A stretch of 64,000 nucleotides of DNA, taken from assembly GCA_951394045.1 (NCBI GenBank), contig OX595997.1:1674001-1738000 (forward strand). Reading direction: 5' to 3'. The translations under genes and the position numbers were made by a program. Source of the DNA: Nitzschia sp. DOCU1. Its lineage: Eukaryota; Bacillariophyta; Bacillariophyceae; Bacillariales; Bacillariaceae. Below the pieces are notes generated by a model. The model was not told the DNA's origin and did no database searches. It saw only the letters and a list, made by a program, of their open reading frames with translations. Positions 1 through 11,463 of the stretch are shown here, piece after piece. The stretch's first letter is position 1. The number at the start of each line of letters is the position of its first letter.

Positions 1-249
1 AGTATCCCGCAGCCATAAATAGCTAGAATACCGGTAGGAACTTGTGATTTGGCACGATTGCGGCAATAGACGAACCTCCAGAATACTGGATAGTCTTTTT
101 TACATATCATGCGGAGCAGGCCCTACCCGTTTCTTGGTCGTTGCCCATGTGACTGGAGGACTATCTAATAGTGCTTTGGCTTCAAGAAGTCTTGCGGATA
201 GAGATATTTAGAGATGGTAACTATTGCCTCTATTGTTGCCAACCTTGAG

Positions 250-640
250 AGATCTTCATAAGTATTTACAATCTGAAGAAGAGAAACTCCCGGGTGATCC
301 TCTCTGCCGCTGATATATCTTTCAACATCCCGGCCGTCACCGAGGCATGAACTTGAGCCTTCCCACCGGAAGAATTGCTCTTCCCCTTCCTCTTTTGATC
401 TTTCGGAAAGGAAAGAGCGAGGAGACTGCTGCACCACTTGGCCACTTGTTTGCGGTCATTACAGAAATCCCCTGAGGCTGGTAGTCTTGTGGATTCTGCA
501 GTCATTTACGATTAGGCGAAGCTCACGAGCAACAAGAAGGACGAGACTGTGTTTGGCAGCTCGTTTGCCCCGGACAGCATAAAAGAAGCCCCGCGTGAAA
601 GAGCAACGCTCCTACCTCTCACAATTCAACTCAAGAATCA
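250..640 (+). promoter_or_regulatory. Upstream region of the first secreted CHRT-family gene
   Basis: This 5' flank resembles, block by block, the flank of the paralogue starting at 58836 (58535-58750). Shared blocks include GAAACTCCCGG, GATATATCTTT, AGTCATTTACGAT and GACTGTGTTTGGCAGCT. A TATA-like CATAAAAG sits at 578-585, about 72 bases before the ATG. The conservation may only reflect recent duplication, but the blocks are candidates for shared promoter elements. Positions 1-249 hold no supported gene. Confidence 0.5.
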
Positions 641-656
641 ATTACAGTAGTAGATC

Positions 657-3600
657 ATGAAGTCGCTGACTGCAATTGTCCTCATCGTGGTGACTGCTTG
701 GTCCTCGTTGCCTTTTGCAGTTCAGGCGCAGACCTGCAACCCCTCCCCCTACAACTCTGGGAAGTGTAATCAAATCACCGGCTGCCAATGGGTTTCGAAC
801 GCATGTGTTCCCAAAACTCCCGCTCCAGTTCCCACTACTCCGGCACCTGTGCCCACTACCCCGGCCCCTGTTCCCAAAACTCCAGCCCCAGTTCCAACTA
901 CCCCTGCCCCAGTTCCAACTACTCCAGCCCCAGTTCCAACTACCCCCGCACCAGTTCCAACCACCCCCGCCCCGGTTGTTCCAACTACGGCCGCATGCTC
1001 GGCCTACTCTGGCAACAACTGTCCGACTGACAGGTGCTTCAGAAGTGGTAACCAGTGCATTGCGCCCGAGAACTTCCCTTGCTCTAGCCGCACTGGAAAC
1101 AATGTATGCGAGTTCGGTGATGGCCGTTGCATGCAGGTCCGAAACAAGTGCGAAGAAGTGAATGGGAGTGGTGCTGAGAACTCCACCTGCTTGGCTTCGC
1201 TCACCACTAGTAGCGAAGGTGACCTAATCTACGCAGAAGTCGCTGGAAGTGGATGCGGCGCAGGCCTTGTCTGCGACGTTGCCGGATCCGACAATGCCAG
1301 CCTGGTGGATGTACCTCTCAGTGGCATCTGCAAAACGGAGCAGTGCATTGGCAAGAAGGTTCCTGGCAACTGCAATGGAAACAACCCCAAGGACCCCGAC
1401 TGTGTTTCTGCGACGGAACGTGTCACCATCTGCCACCGAACTTGCTCTGCCAAGAACCCTTGGGTCCGCATCACCATTGATGAGGATGCTTGGGATGGTG
1501 AAGGCTGTGGCCACAAGCTTCAACACGATATCCGTGATGAGTGCGCGAACAAGGCCCCATGGACTGAGTGGGGTGTCAACCGCAAGGACTACTTGATCAA
1601 GAGGCATGGAACTCGTGCCCAAGTTGCCGCCAGTAGGACCACCGCCGAGGTCAAGGCGTACTGGAGGAAGTGGGAGCCGGCTTGCCCGTACGTCCGTAAT
1701 GGAGCCTGTTGCAAGTGGGATGACGCCGAGAACCCTTGCTGCGGTGAGCAGTATCCTTCCCCTATTTACCCTGAGATCGACATTGTGAAGTATGCCGGCC
1801 CTCCAGGAAGCTGCAGTGACGCGGGCATTGGTGGTATGAAGGATGACATCTACACCGTTCCAATGTCCACGAATTGGGCATATTGTTACAAAATCACTAT
1901 TCCCCTAACAAGCGGGGAGTGTCTCTACGATTTGACAATGAAAGATCCGGCGTCGGCTGGAGGCACTCCCGGCGGTGGTTTCATCCCAGTATACAACTCG
2001 ACTGGAGGGAATCTTTTCTGTCCGGGAGCCAAGGTCTACGTTCCAGGTCCCACACAGCCGTTTTCCTCCACTCCTAATGGTCCGAACAATGCGACTGTTG
2101 TTGGCACCGGCGATCTATCTCGTCGTCAAGTTAGCGACTCTGATCCTGCTGGGGTCGTTGCAGCAACGCCTGCTCCTGTTACTCCTGCTCCGGTACCTAA
2201 TCCGACCCTGGCTCCGGTACCCCCGCCAACGCCTGCTCCCGTACCCAAACCGACCCCGGCACCGGTACCCCCGCCAACGCCTGCTCCCGTACCCAAACCG
2301 ACATCGGCACCGGTACCCCCGCCAACGCCTGCTCCGGTGCCCAATCCGACCCTGGCACCGGTACCCCCGCCAACGCCTGCTCCCGTACCCAAACCGACAT
2401 CGGCACCGGTACCCCCGCCAACGCCTGCTCCCGTACCCAATCCGACCCTGGCACCTGCTACCCCCGCCCCGGTTGTTCCAACTACGGCCGCATGCTCGGC
2501 CTACTCTGGCAACAACTGTCCGACTGACAGGTGCTTCAGAAGTGGTAACCAGTGCATTGCGCCCGAGAACTTCCCTTGCTCTAGCCGCACTGGAAACAAT
2601 GTATGCGAGTTCGGTGATGGCCGTTGCATGCAGGTCCGAAACAAGTGCGAAGAAGTGAATGGGAGTGGTGCTGAGAACTCCACCTGCTTGGCTTCGCTCA
2701 CCACTAGTAGCGAAGGTGACCTAATCTACGCAGAAGTCGCTGGAAGTGGATGCGGCGCAGGCCTTGTCTGCGACGTTGCCGGATCCGACAATGCCAGCCT
2801 GGTGGATGTACCTCTCAGTGGCATCTGCAAAACGGAGCAGTGCATTGGCAAGAAGGTTCCTGGTAACTGCAATGGAAACAACCCCAAGGACCCCGACTGT
2901 GTTTCTGCAACCGAGCGTGTTACCATCTGCCACCGCACCTGCTCGGAGAAGAACCCTTGGGTCCGCATCACCATTGATGAGGATGCTTGGGATGGCGAAG
3001 GCTGTGGCCACAAGCAGCACGACGTTCGTGACGAGTGCAAGAACAAGGCCCCATGGACTGCATGGGGTGTCAACCGCAAGGACTACTTGATCAAGAGGCA
3101 TGGAACTCGTGCCCAAGTTGCCGCCAATAGGACCACCGCCGAGGTCAAGGCGTACTGGAGGAAGTGGGAACCGGCTTGCCCGTACGTCCGTAACGGAGCC
3201 TGCTGCAGCTGGACTGACGCCACCAATCCTTGCTGCGGTGAACAAAACCCTCAGGTCATCACTCCCAAAATCGACATTGTGAAGTATGCCGGTCCACCAG
3301 GAACGTGTGGTGTGGACATGAGCAAACAACAAGATGTCCTTTACACGCTCCCTAGTGCCACGTCGAACTGGGTGTACTGCTACAAGATCAGTGTCCCTAC
3401 CACGAGCAAGGAGTGCCTGATCGACATGAAGTTCAAGGATCCTGCCCCAGGCGGCGTTGGAAGCACTTGGGTCCCTCTAACCAACTCTACCGGCGGAAGC
3501 TTGACTTGCCCAGGTGCACCCCCGGTCTATGTCGAAGGACCACTCAACCCTGCTTCCAAGGCTCCCGAAGGCCCTATTGATGCGGTTGTTGTGGGAACCG

Positions 3601-4211
3601 GTGATCTCTCTCGTATCAATGTCACCGACTCTGATCCCGCTGCAGTCGAAAAATGGATCTGCCCCAACGTTATGGGAAAGACTGATGGTGATCTTTGTCC
3701 ATATGATGATGCGGTTACCGTTCTAGCAGCCAAGGTTGAAGACGGAATCATCCCTGTGGGCTTGGATCCCTCCAGCATCTTCTACAGCATGTCCTTTCAA
3801 GGTACCGATGAATCGCCTGAAGTCTCGTTCGTCATTGACTCTCCTTTTGGCTTTGACGTGGGCATGTATGTTCAATACGAGAAGAAGGCCACTGGAAGTT
3901 TGCATGGCGCGTTGGATCCAGCCTGTGTAGGCAGGCCGGATGAGCCCGACTGTAACACAGCGGCGACACCTATCACCGCCGGTTGCATCAAGAATCCTCA
4001 TGGTGGAGCTTTCGCTCTGGTAAGCGTCTTCTTTGTGAGTACCAATCCGCTCTTTGGTGGTGGTGCCGAGATTTCTCCCTATCAATGCTGCCCCATCCCA
4101 GACGCCGATTCCACCAAGCCGATTATTGAGTACACGTTCAAGGTCCTCTGCCGTTGCCCCACTACTGCTCGCCAGCTTCGGGGGGCAAACAAGCTGGACC
4201 TAGAGTTGTAG
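657..4211 (+). CDS. Secreted CHRT-family protein with internally duplicated module
   Basis: Product of 1184 residues. Residues 1-24 form a signal peptide ending VQA, so the protein is predicted to be exported; no membrane anchor is seen. A short Cys motif is followed by a (TPAPVP)n linker, a Cys-rich module with the family signature ICHRTCSAKNPWVR, and an Ig-like repeat starting IDIVKYAGPPGSC. Then comes a second Pro-rich linker (about residues 500-605), a second copy of the Cys module (ICHRTCSEKNPWVR), another Ig-like repeat and the family C-terminal domain ending CRCP with a RQLRG tail. The two Cys modules are identical in DNA over 404 bases, while the rest of the second half matches the gene at 58836-60887. 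The second copy lacks one Leu (GCGHKQHD versus GCGHKLQHD). Function is unknown; an extracellular matrix or wall role is inferred from secretion, Cys content and Pro linkers. The ATG is chosen because it opens the signal peptide. Confidence 0.85.
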   Translation: MKSLTAIVLIVVTAWSSLPFAVQAQTCNPSPYNSGKCNQITGCQWVSNACVPKTPAPVPTTPAPVPTTPAPVPKTPAPVPTTPAPVPTTPAPVPTTPAPVPTTPAPVVPTTAACSAYSGNNCPTDRCFRSGNQCIAPENFPCSSRTGNNVCEFGDGRCMQVRNKCEEVNGSGAENSTCLASLTTSSEGDLIYAEVAGSGCGAGLVCDVAGSDNASLVDVPLSGICKTEQCIGKKVPGNCNGNNPKDPDCVSATERVTICHRTCSAKNPWVRITIDEDAWDGEGCGHKLQHDIRDECANKAPWTEWGVNRKDYLIKRHGTRAQVAASRTTAEVKAYWRKWEPACPYVRNGACCKWDDAENPCCGEQYPSPIYPEIDIVKYAGPPGSCSDAGIGGMKDDIYTVPMSTNWAYCYKITIPLTSGECLYDLTMKDPASAGGTPGGGFIPVYNSTGGNLFCPGAKVYVPGPTQPFSSTPNGPNNATVVGTGDLSRRQVSDSDPAGVVAATPAPVTPAPVPNPTLAPVPPPTPAPVPKPTPAPVPPPTPAPVPKPTSAPVPPPTPAPVPNPTLAPVPPPTPAPVPKPTSAPVPPPTPAPVPNPTLAPATPAPVVPTTAACSAYSGNNCPTDRCFRSGNQCIAPENFPCSSRTGNNVCEFGDGRCMQVRNKCEEVNGSGAENSTCLASLTTSSEGDLIYAEVAGSGCGAGLVCDVAGSDNASLVDVPLSGICKTEQCIGKKVPGNCNGNNPKDPDCVSATERVTICHRTCSEKNPWVRITIDEDAWDGEGCGHKQHDVRDECKNKAPWTAWGVNRKDYLIKRHGTRAQVAANRTTAEVKAYWRKWEPACPYVRNGACCSWTDATNPCCGEQNPQVITPKIDIVKYAGPPGTCGVDMSKQQDVLYTLPSATSNWVYCYKISVPTTSKECLIDMKFKDPAPGGVGSTWVPLTNSTGGSLTCPGAPPVYVEGPLNPASKAPEGPIDAVVVGTGDLSRINVTDSDPAAVEKWICPNVMGKTDGDLCPYDDAVTVLAAKVEDGIIPVGLDPSSIFYSMSFQGTDESPEVSFVIDSPFGFDVGMYVQYEKKATGSLHGALDPACVGRPDEPDCNTAATPITAGCIKNPHGGAFALVSVFFVSTNPLFGGGAEISPYQCCPIPDADSTKPIIEYTFKVLCRCPTTARQLRGANKLDLEL
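808..990 (+). repeat. TPAPVP-coding tandem repeat
   Basis: Imperfect tandem repeat with an 18-21 base period coding for TPAPVPT/K units. It forms a Pro-rich linker between the N-terminal Cys motif and the first Cys module of the gene at 657-4211. Confidence 0.85.
963..2863 (+). repeat. Identical 404-bp direct duplication inside one gene
   Basis: Bases 963-1366 recur without a difference at 2460-2863 (offset 1497); the first mismatch is C1367 versus T2864. Synonymous sites are identical too, which points to very recent duplication or gene conversion rather than selection on the protein alone. Confidence 0.9.
2160..2475 (+). repeat. TPAPVP(K/N)P-coding tandem repeat
   Basis: Imperfect tandem array coding for alternating TPAPVPKP, TLAPVPPP and TSAPVPPP blocks. 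It joins the two halves of the secreted protein at 657-4211. The opposite strand also stays open through the array, giving false ORFs. Confidence 0.85.
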
Positions 4212-5569
4212 CGGAGGAAGGAGCAACTCTAAGCCGCATTTGATGGAAAGAGGGCGTTCTCGCTTTCGCTACATAGCGAAAAGAGGGATTTGCACATTTT
4301 TCATTCCTTCATCTAGGGCGTGGTAAAGCAAGGACAAAGGCGCATTATCAGCAACTCACGCCATTACATAAATACATATAGAAATGCATTGCCCAATACA
4401 CATTCAACATTGCGTCGTAGACGCAATCATCATCATTACACTCACCAATGCGTCCATCACAAGGACCGAGGAGAGGAGAGAAAGCAATCGATGTCGTCCA
4501 CATTCCTGTTACGTAGAGGAACGATTTGTTCTTGGGAGTGAAGTATCGTTGTCGTTAGCGGGCCGAAAGGGGCCTCGAGCGATCGGAATGACGACTATCG
4601 ATGATAGGCGAAAACCTTGAGATGTTGATGGCGTTGTCTCAAAATCGGCCCTATCGGGTAGGAATGCTTCAACACGAAATGTTCGTGTCAATTCAATCGT
4701 AGTCCATTCAGATTCACTGCCAAGAGAGTTGTCGCTCGTCGATTGCGAATTTGTACTTGTTTGCTACCGGTTTTTGTTCTCCCGCTCGCAGGGAGTAGCC
4801 TCATCGTAGCAAGCCATGCATAACAGTCCAGAGTGCTTTTAGAGTACATAGTTAATGAGTGGACGCTAGCTAAAATGGATGAATGGGACACCAACACACA
4901 CAACAACGCTCTTTTCAACCAAAAGATGAGGCTCTCGAAAAGCTGTGAGGAAAGGCGAAGTAAGACGGACGAAGGAAAGACGTACCGACGTCAGGCGAAA
5001 AGCGAAGTCCGGTAGCAAACTCGTCTCCCGGACTAATGTTCGAACAACGTTTTGAAGCCAAACACCATTCTGGATCCGAAATCCGAGGCTGTCCAGCTCG
5101 CCAGAATAGGAGGGGTTTGGGGAGGGACCCCCTTGGTTCATTTTTTAGATCGCATTTCAAATTTTTATATAGCCTTCCCTAAACAGAAAAAAATATCACC
5201 GTTTTTACGATTATCAAATACAATATGTGTATGGTGGGCTTGCTCTCCTGCCATCCTCGCAGTACTTACAAACCGAGCACGTGCGCGTCTGTCTACTTAG
5301 AAGAAGAACGCGACCCCCCTGTCACAATTCTTGACATACGACGTGATTGGGTTGGACATAGGACTTGCATTCAGACAGGTATACCGATGAATAAAAACCG
5401 TTGTTGGGACACGTGGATTGGCGCACAGGTCATTCCTAATAACCTACGCAATTACAATGCCTACTATGCCGCATGTATTGTACAGTGAAAAATCCGCTCG
5501 TTACACTTTAGTAAACTATATGTTGCACAAATTGTGCATGTACTCAATCATGTGGCACAAGCAGCTGCA
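4212..5569. other. Gene-free stretch downstream of first CHRT-family gene
   Basis: No supported gene. The first part (about 4325-4560) resembles the 3' flank of the paralogue ending at 60887 (about 61015-61210): both contain TACATAAATACAT, a nearby ATGCATTGC and GAGGAACGATTTGTTC. The remainder is unremarkable up to the 3' end of the helicase gene. Confidence 0.5.
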
Positions 5570-8500
5570 TTAGTTATTATCTTCTGGCAACTCAGTAGCT
5601 AGGCATGCAATCTGTTCTTCTCCAAGATCGGTCGACAAAATTGAAGCACGAAATGATTCCATCATCGCAAGGTATTGCTCGGATGGTGCAAAAGAAATAT
5701 CGTCAGGAAGCGCAGATACCAAGAATATTCCTGCCAGCGTGCGTACTCTCGACAATACCACGTATGCCCAGTTACGGGTCTTGCACCATTCCACCACTAC
5801 CAAATTATCAACTGATTTCCCTTGCAATTTGTGCACTGTGGTTGCGTAGTTCAAAACGCAAGAAAGGTGTCGGAGGTCCATCTGTTGGTTAGAGCGACCA
5901 GTAGAGCTCATTTCTTTTGGGCAAGGAAAGTTTACGGTCACAGGTTTTGTCGTCGGAAAAATTTTAAACTGCCCCACAAATGCTGGCGCATGCATTGTGT
6001 CGTAGCGCAACACGATGTGATGCATCAACGTCTTTGATATCCACTGTGTTGACCCACCGCCCATGAACTTTCATTGGAACCATTCTTGCATGTTGTTTTG
6101 TTACCACTCGAACAAATTGGGCACAAGTCCCATTTGCTATCCCGTGTGTCACATCAAAGTTTTCGCTCATCATCAATTCGCATCCTTGGAAGAGGGCAAG
6201 AAAAGGATCCACCTTGTATGTTCTTGTACTTGCATCAGCATCTGAGCAGAATTCCCACAAATCTTTGAGATGGACATCGCTCACTACGCCCTTTGTGACA
6301 GTCCCCTTTCCGGAACTCCGAATGATCACAGCACCCTCTGGAATAGGCTGCGCACGGTCAGCACAATGAAACTTTCGAAAATATGTCCGCACCACACTTG
6401 CATTGATTTCTGCACGTTTGCGGTTAGTATGTACAGCATAACGTGCCGTGAGGTTCTGTGGAACAGTCAAATTGTTGTCGTATATCTCGCGTGTCCGTAA
6501 TAATTTGCGCAGGTCCGAATCATTGCCATCTCGCGCTTGCGCCATTGCGAGTCCAAAAACTGGATCATCCTTGTAGCGATGCATACCATCATGCTCGACC
6601 ATGTGGGTAAGGCATAGGTGCCAAAGGGGACTAGGACCACCATGAAATATGGGTTCACCGCCAATTCCATCCAATTGGCAGAAGTCACCCAGAAAAAGGA
6701 TGGGAATTTTTCCATATGGCAAATGGGGGCTTTCTGTCAGCCTTTGCAAACGCTTACTCATCTGTTTTAATGTACTTTGTGTTGCAAAGGAGATTTCATC
6801 CACAACATTTAACCTTGTGTCGAGGAATTCCAGCCTGTCGCTATCAACAAATCTTCTTTTCATCAAACCAAACTGGCGGCAGGTAGTATCACCAGTTATC
6901 GCCGTGGCAGCAGACCCAGTAATGGCACTGAGTCGGATGGTGTTGGCTGTGAATTGATGGCCAAGGTGCCCACTGAATGCACGCGCATAGGCCATGAGAG
7001 ATTCCAAAATCCTTGCTGTGCTCAACCATTATAATTAGCAACAAAACTTGATGGTGTACATTCTGCCCAGTAATAATCAACTTACACTTTCCAGCCCCAC
7101 CTGGTCCAGTAACAAACATCGCAAGTGGGTTCCCTTTTTGTCGCCATGTCTGCGCCAATTCTTCTAGACGAAGTTTCTCACGAAAATGACCAGGCCCCGT
7201 TGCTCCAGCATAAAATGACAAGATGTAAGATGCTGCCAATATTTCGAATGCGCGTTGTTGTGCAGCATCAAGCTTATCCGTTTTACCCCATTTAATAACT
7301 GAAGCAGTGGATCCAGTTGCATATTTAGGTAAATTGAGGGATCGCCCCATTGCACCATTGCTTGCCACAACAAGGGTGTTCAATTGTGCCAAGTGACAAC
7401 TGAAACGTCCTCCTGTAACACCAGTATTCATTGATGCAGTTACACTGCCTTCCCCTTGAATTCCTGCCACGGAGGGTTCAGAAGGCTCAAAGGTTAGAAT
7501 ATTATCATCAATCCCTACCCCATTGCTTATGTTGCCAATACCAGCAAAGGTGGGGTCCACCGTATCAAGGTCAGTGTTGGACATGTGGCCACGACCAAGG
7601 CCCAGCATAGCTTGCGCAAGGTTCGCCTGTGCTTGTAGAGTATTTGCCATTGCTCCCTCGTCTTCATCATCTACAACCTCCCCTTCATCCAAAATGTCCA
7701 ACTCCGTACTGCAGGATAAGGCATCCATGGGCATTTCAACGCGCAACGAATTGTGAATATCTTGGACATTGTTGGCATATCGCTTGATTTCCTCACGCTC
7801 GTAGTCATCATCATCCTGATTAAGGTTGTGCCAAAATGACTGGAAGGCTTCTTGATATGTTTCATGCGCACCCAATATTTCATCAAAGTCTTGGAAAGGT
7901 TTGAATAGCATTAAAAATCTTCGACAATATTTCTCTCTTACCCCAAAGAAAGCTAAATTGCTGTTTGATAGTTCCGAATTCAATAGTGAACCTCCACAAT
8001 CCTTTGTGCTGCCCAACCAATTCCAAGGGAAATATCCCACTTCGTCTCCTGCGACCATTGCAATTGCATAACAACCATGCAGGGGGTGTTTGGTTGTGAA
8101 TCTGTAGACTTCGTTGAAATTCTTTTCAGCCATTGCAATAGGCATTACGTCAGTCATCTCATAAAACTTAAAGAATGACATATCTTTCCATGTTGGATCT
8201 CGGTAGAGATAGTTCATCGCCTTGTGAGTCCAGGTAGGCTTACCACCCACGGATCGGAAGGTGCCCGAGGACTCTTGATCAAGTAACCATGATTCGGTAC
8301 TGAAAACGGGAACAGACACAGTACGATGCGAAAATCGAAACCTCGATTTGTGCAAAGCTAAATAATGTGCCATGGGGGCTGCGCAAACGTGGGCATTGCA
8401 TTGCGCATACACTCCACCCAAAAGTCGCTTGAAGCCTTCCTGTCGGGGAGTAACAGGATCTGGAGTTGACTCTGGCTGCGCATACTTGTTAATCATTCGC

Positions 8501-11351
8501 GTAATAACTTCCGCCACTTTGGAATATGCCTGCATTTCTTCCTTTTGCTGTGCTTTTGCCTGGTACCCAGTAACATAGAATACGCACGGTCCATTCATTG
8601 CAACCATAACATTGGTATTGTAACCAAGAGATTTCGTTAAAATGGGAGAGTGGGTATTCATAAAAGCATCCCGTAAAGTACGAGCTGGGGTAAAGCGAAA
8701 CATGACATACTCCGTCGACTCTCCAAACAAGTCGAACCATAAATCCGATGTTGGTTTTGGTGTCAACTCATCATGCCTACAAGGTTGGTTGGGTAGCTTG
8801 GCGTAGCATTCACATCCTTTTGCAAAACATCTTCTTGTATGCGTAGTGAAATGATGGTTGTGGAACACATTCGACATGAAGTAACGTCTTTGTCGCAGCT
8901 GTGGTACCTGTGTGCACCAATCAACATTCATTTGCTCATTGAACAAGTAATGGTCAATTCTTGCGTTTACATCGGGAAACTCAAATTGAGATGATTCCAT
9001 CACAAAATTGATTGCATCAGCATTCAAATTATCAATGCGCAACTCCCTCCCGCAACTGCATGTTGCTAAATGACCCGTGTGCTCATTGCATTTTCGCTTG
9101 TGTCGCATTTCCCTGATTTGTTGCTCACTGACCGCTTTGATTTCAGGATCCCTTCGGCGACGTTTGTGATGATGATAGTCTTCCATTCCTCCTTGTCTGC
9201 TTGGCCGCTTCTGTTGAGAACAGTCAGCATGGCCAAACCGAGGAAAATCACTAAATATGCAAGTTTCCGCCCCCCTGTCTTCGATTAGTTTTGCGCTGGC
9301 AATTGAACTTGCAAATTTCAAAAGCTGTTTGTGCGCATAGAACTGTGTCATCTTCTTTGTTGATTTGCATTGTACTTTCTTCATTAATGGTCTCCAATCT
9401 TTCACAAACAACAAGAAGTGACCATGCAAGGTCTTGCGCCCCTGCTCTTCTGTAGCCAGGCACCAAGCTTCCAGTTCACCACAGATTCCCACCCCTTTTG
9501 CTTTATTAGCTGCGGAATCCCATTGGAACAAATGTTCGATAACAAGTGTCACGATTCTATCATATTCTTCTGCACATAGCCCTGGATATAAAGAGCGACA
9601 ATTCTGTCGAACCAAGTATTGCTCATAGATGACCTTATTAGATGTGGCTTCTGCCAAGTCTGGAGGTTGGTATTTGAAACGTTCTTCTTCTGGTAGAGCA
9701 TACAAACAGATACGATAATTTCGCTTGTCGTCTGGGGTCAGAGTCAGAAACACTGCTGGAAGGCCATACCGCATCACATGTCCAAAATATTGTTTGCGTG
9801 CCGTTTGCGCTGCCTCATTGGTGTGGGGTAAATCACCACAGGTGGCATGAACGGATTGTAAATATTGCGCACCACGTGCGCTTGAATGCTGACTTGCATG
9901 ATGATTCCGCACGGCTTCCACGGCCTTGTTGAGGTCTGCCACAGTCATTGCGCCAACTTCTTCAGCAAATGAGTTCCCACTGCGCTGTCTGTAATTTGCT
10001 TTCAGGCAAACGTCCTTGAATATTACCTCCTTCATGAGCAGATTGAATACGATCAAGATGAACAATGCGCAATGAAATGCACGGTTTCCGTGCTTCAGGT
10101 ACTTCCTCAAAACATCATTTTGCTTGCGATGAAAGACTTGCGTGACTTTGAAAACATTTTTCAGACGTTCCAGTGCAGGATCTCCGGGTAGGCCTGAGTG
10201 CCCGTATGGAAAAAGCAAAGGAAATGCACGTGCAACACCATTACCATCGTAGTCTGGTACCACTGCTGCACTGGGTCTGGCATGAATGCTGGCATTGAAG
10301 TTCCCCTCGGGAAATTTTGCCATGACATACTCCCGAAATTCCGTCTGTGATTGGAATCCTGCTGTTAATTCGTTAGCATTGGATCCATCTGGAAGAACAA
10401 TTGTCACACTAACTTGATTTTCCAAAATGATGTTTTGGTCAGGGAGTAAGTCATCTCTGCCCCTGAAAGAATGTAAAGTTTCTGTGTTGGTGAGACCAGT
10501 GTTTATAAGTTGCTGCGCTGCAATGACACTTACATTCTCTCTTCAGGAACATATGGCTGAGGAACAGTAGTAGGAATTTCCATATCGGTATAATTGAAAT
10601 TGTTAGCTTTCAACCAACGGAATGCCCGAATGACTTTGTCGGCATCGATCAATACTTGGCGCCTTGCAGTTGCAGCTTGTTCAGTGGTGAAAGGTCCACA
10701 CAACACCACCAACAGCTGACCTCGTAACCCCGCTTCACTCAGATTGTTCAAATGGCCAACTATATTTTCTGGCTGGTGGTCATAAAATGTGTGCCACCCT
10801 TTTATGTGCTGGTGACAACCACCAAAGTATATCCAGGTTTGACAAGCTGTTCGCACAGTGCTTACTAAAGCAAGCTCGACATCATTAAGACAGGTGAGCT
10901 CCGGGGGAGGGGTTCCGACCATGTAACCCATGATGATTGCATCTTCTGGGGGATACTTTCGGTGCCTGCACTTGTCGTTAAACAGTTGGAAATGCGTATT
11001 GCAGTGGCTGCACAAGGCTATTGCTTTCCTATTGGTATCTATCACACTTCGTGGTGATAGCACAAATTTACTGAGTGACGGACACTTTGGTACCTTGTAG
11101 TGTGCTACAAGGCTGGCGGGATAGACAGTTTGCACTTTCTTGTGCGTCATTTTGGCTTGGTCTGCTTTTTGAGCCAATTTTTGGATGTCTATCCATTGAA
11201 AAACTCTTCCTTCCTTTTGCATACAGTCACACACTGCGCAAACAAGTGGATGGTGGACACCGTCACTGTCGACAAAAACGCAGCTGTGTAAAGCTTGCTC
11301 GAAGTCGTGGAGCAATTTGCTTTCCTCTTCTGCAGTTGGGTAACGCACCAT
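5570..11351 (-). mobile_element. Helitron-like element, coding core only
   Basis: The interval is defined by the transposase-helicase gene on the minus strand. Terminal signals of a Helitron (5' TC, 3' hairpin plus CTRR) could not be placed, so true ends are unknown. The element may extend rightward over the two orphan genes to about 15.1 kb. The coding frameshift suggests that this copy is no longer autonomous. Confidence 0.5.
5570..11351 (-). pseudogene. Helitron-type Rep/PIF1 helicase, frameshifted
   Basis: Three exons can be joined in frame: 11351-10534, 10462-7086 and 7015-5570, with introns of 71 and 70 nt using GTAAGT donors and CAG acceptors. The product would be about 1880 residues. 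The N-terminal part resembles the DUF6570 domain (PPPELTCLNDVE). A Helitron_like_N region follows (YGLPAVFLTLTPDD), with an HUH-like motif HGHFLLF near residue 620, as used by rolling-circle nucleases. The helicase part has Walker A GPGGAGKS near 1391-1399, Walker B VVDEISF, GDFCQLDG, and motifs V-VI HKLQG and YVVLSRVRTL. The second intron cuts the Ser codon of Walker A. Around 6017 the frame must shift by one base (or two bases are missing) to continue from DVDAS into IVLRYD; either the copy is dead or the read has an error. I did not pin down the catalytic Tyr of the nuclease. Confidence 0.8.
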
Positions 11352-11362
11352 CGTTCATTAAC

Positions 11363-11463
11363 TGCCAGGCAAAATAACGGCTGCACAATGTGTGCTGGGT
11401 CATTTGAGCGATGTGCCAGGCAAAATAACGGCTGCACAATGTGTGCTGGGTCATTTGAGCGAT
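11363..11463. repeat. 51-bp tandem duplication
   Basis: Two adjacent copies with a 51-base period (11363-11413 and 11414-11463) just upstream of the helicase start codon. The copies are identical until the last base. The repeat lies in the likely 5' leader or promoter of the helicase gene and creates spurious ORFs on both strands. The rest of 11464-11839 shows nothing further. Confidence 0.9.
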
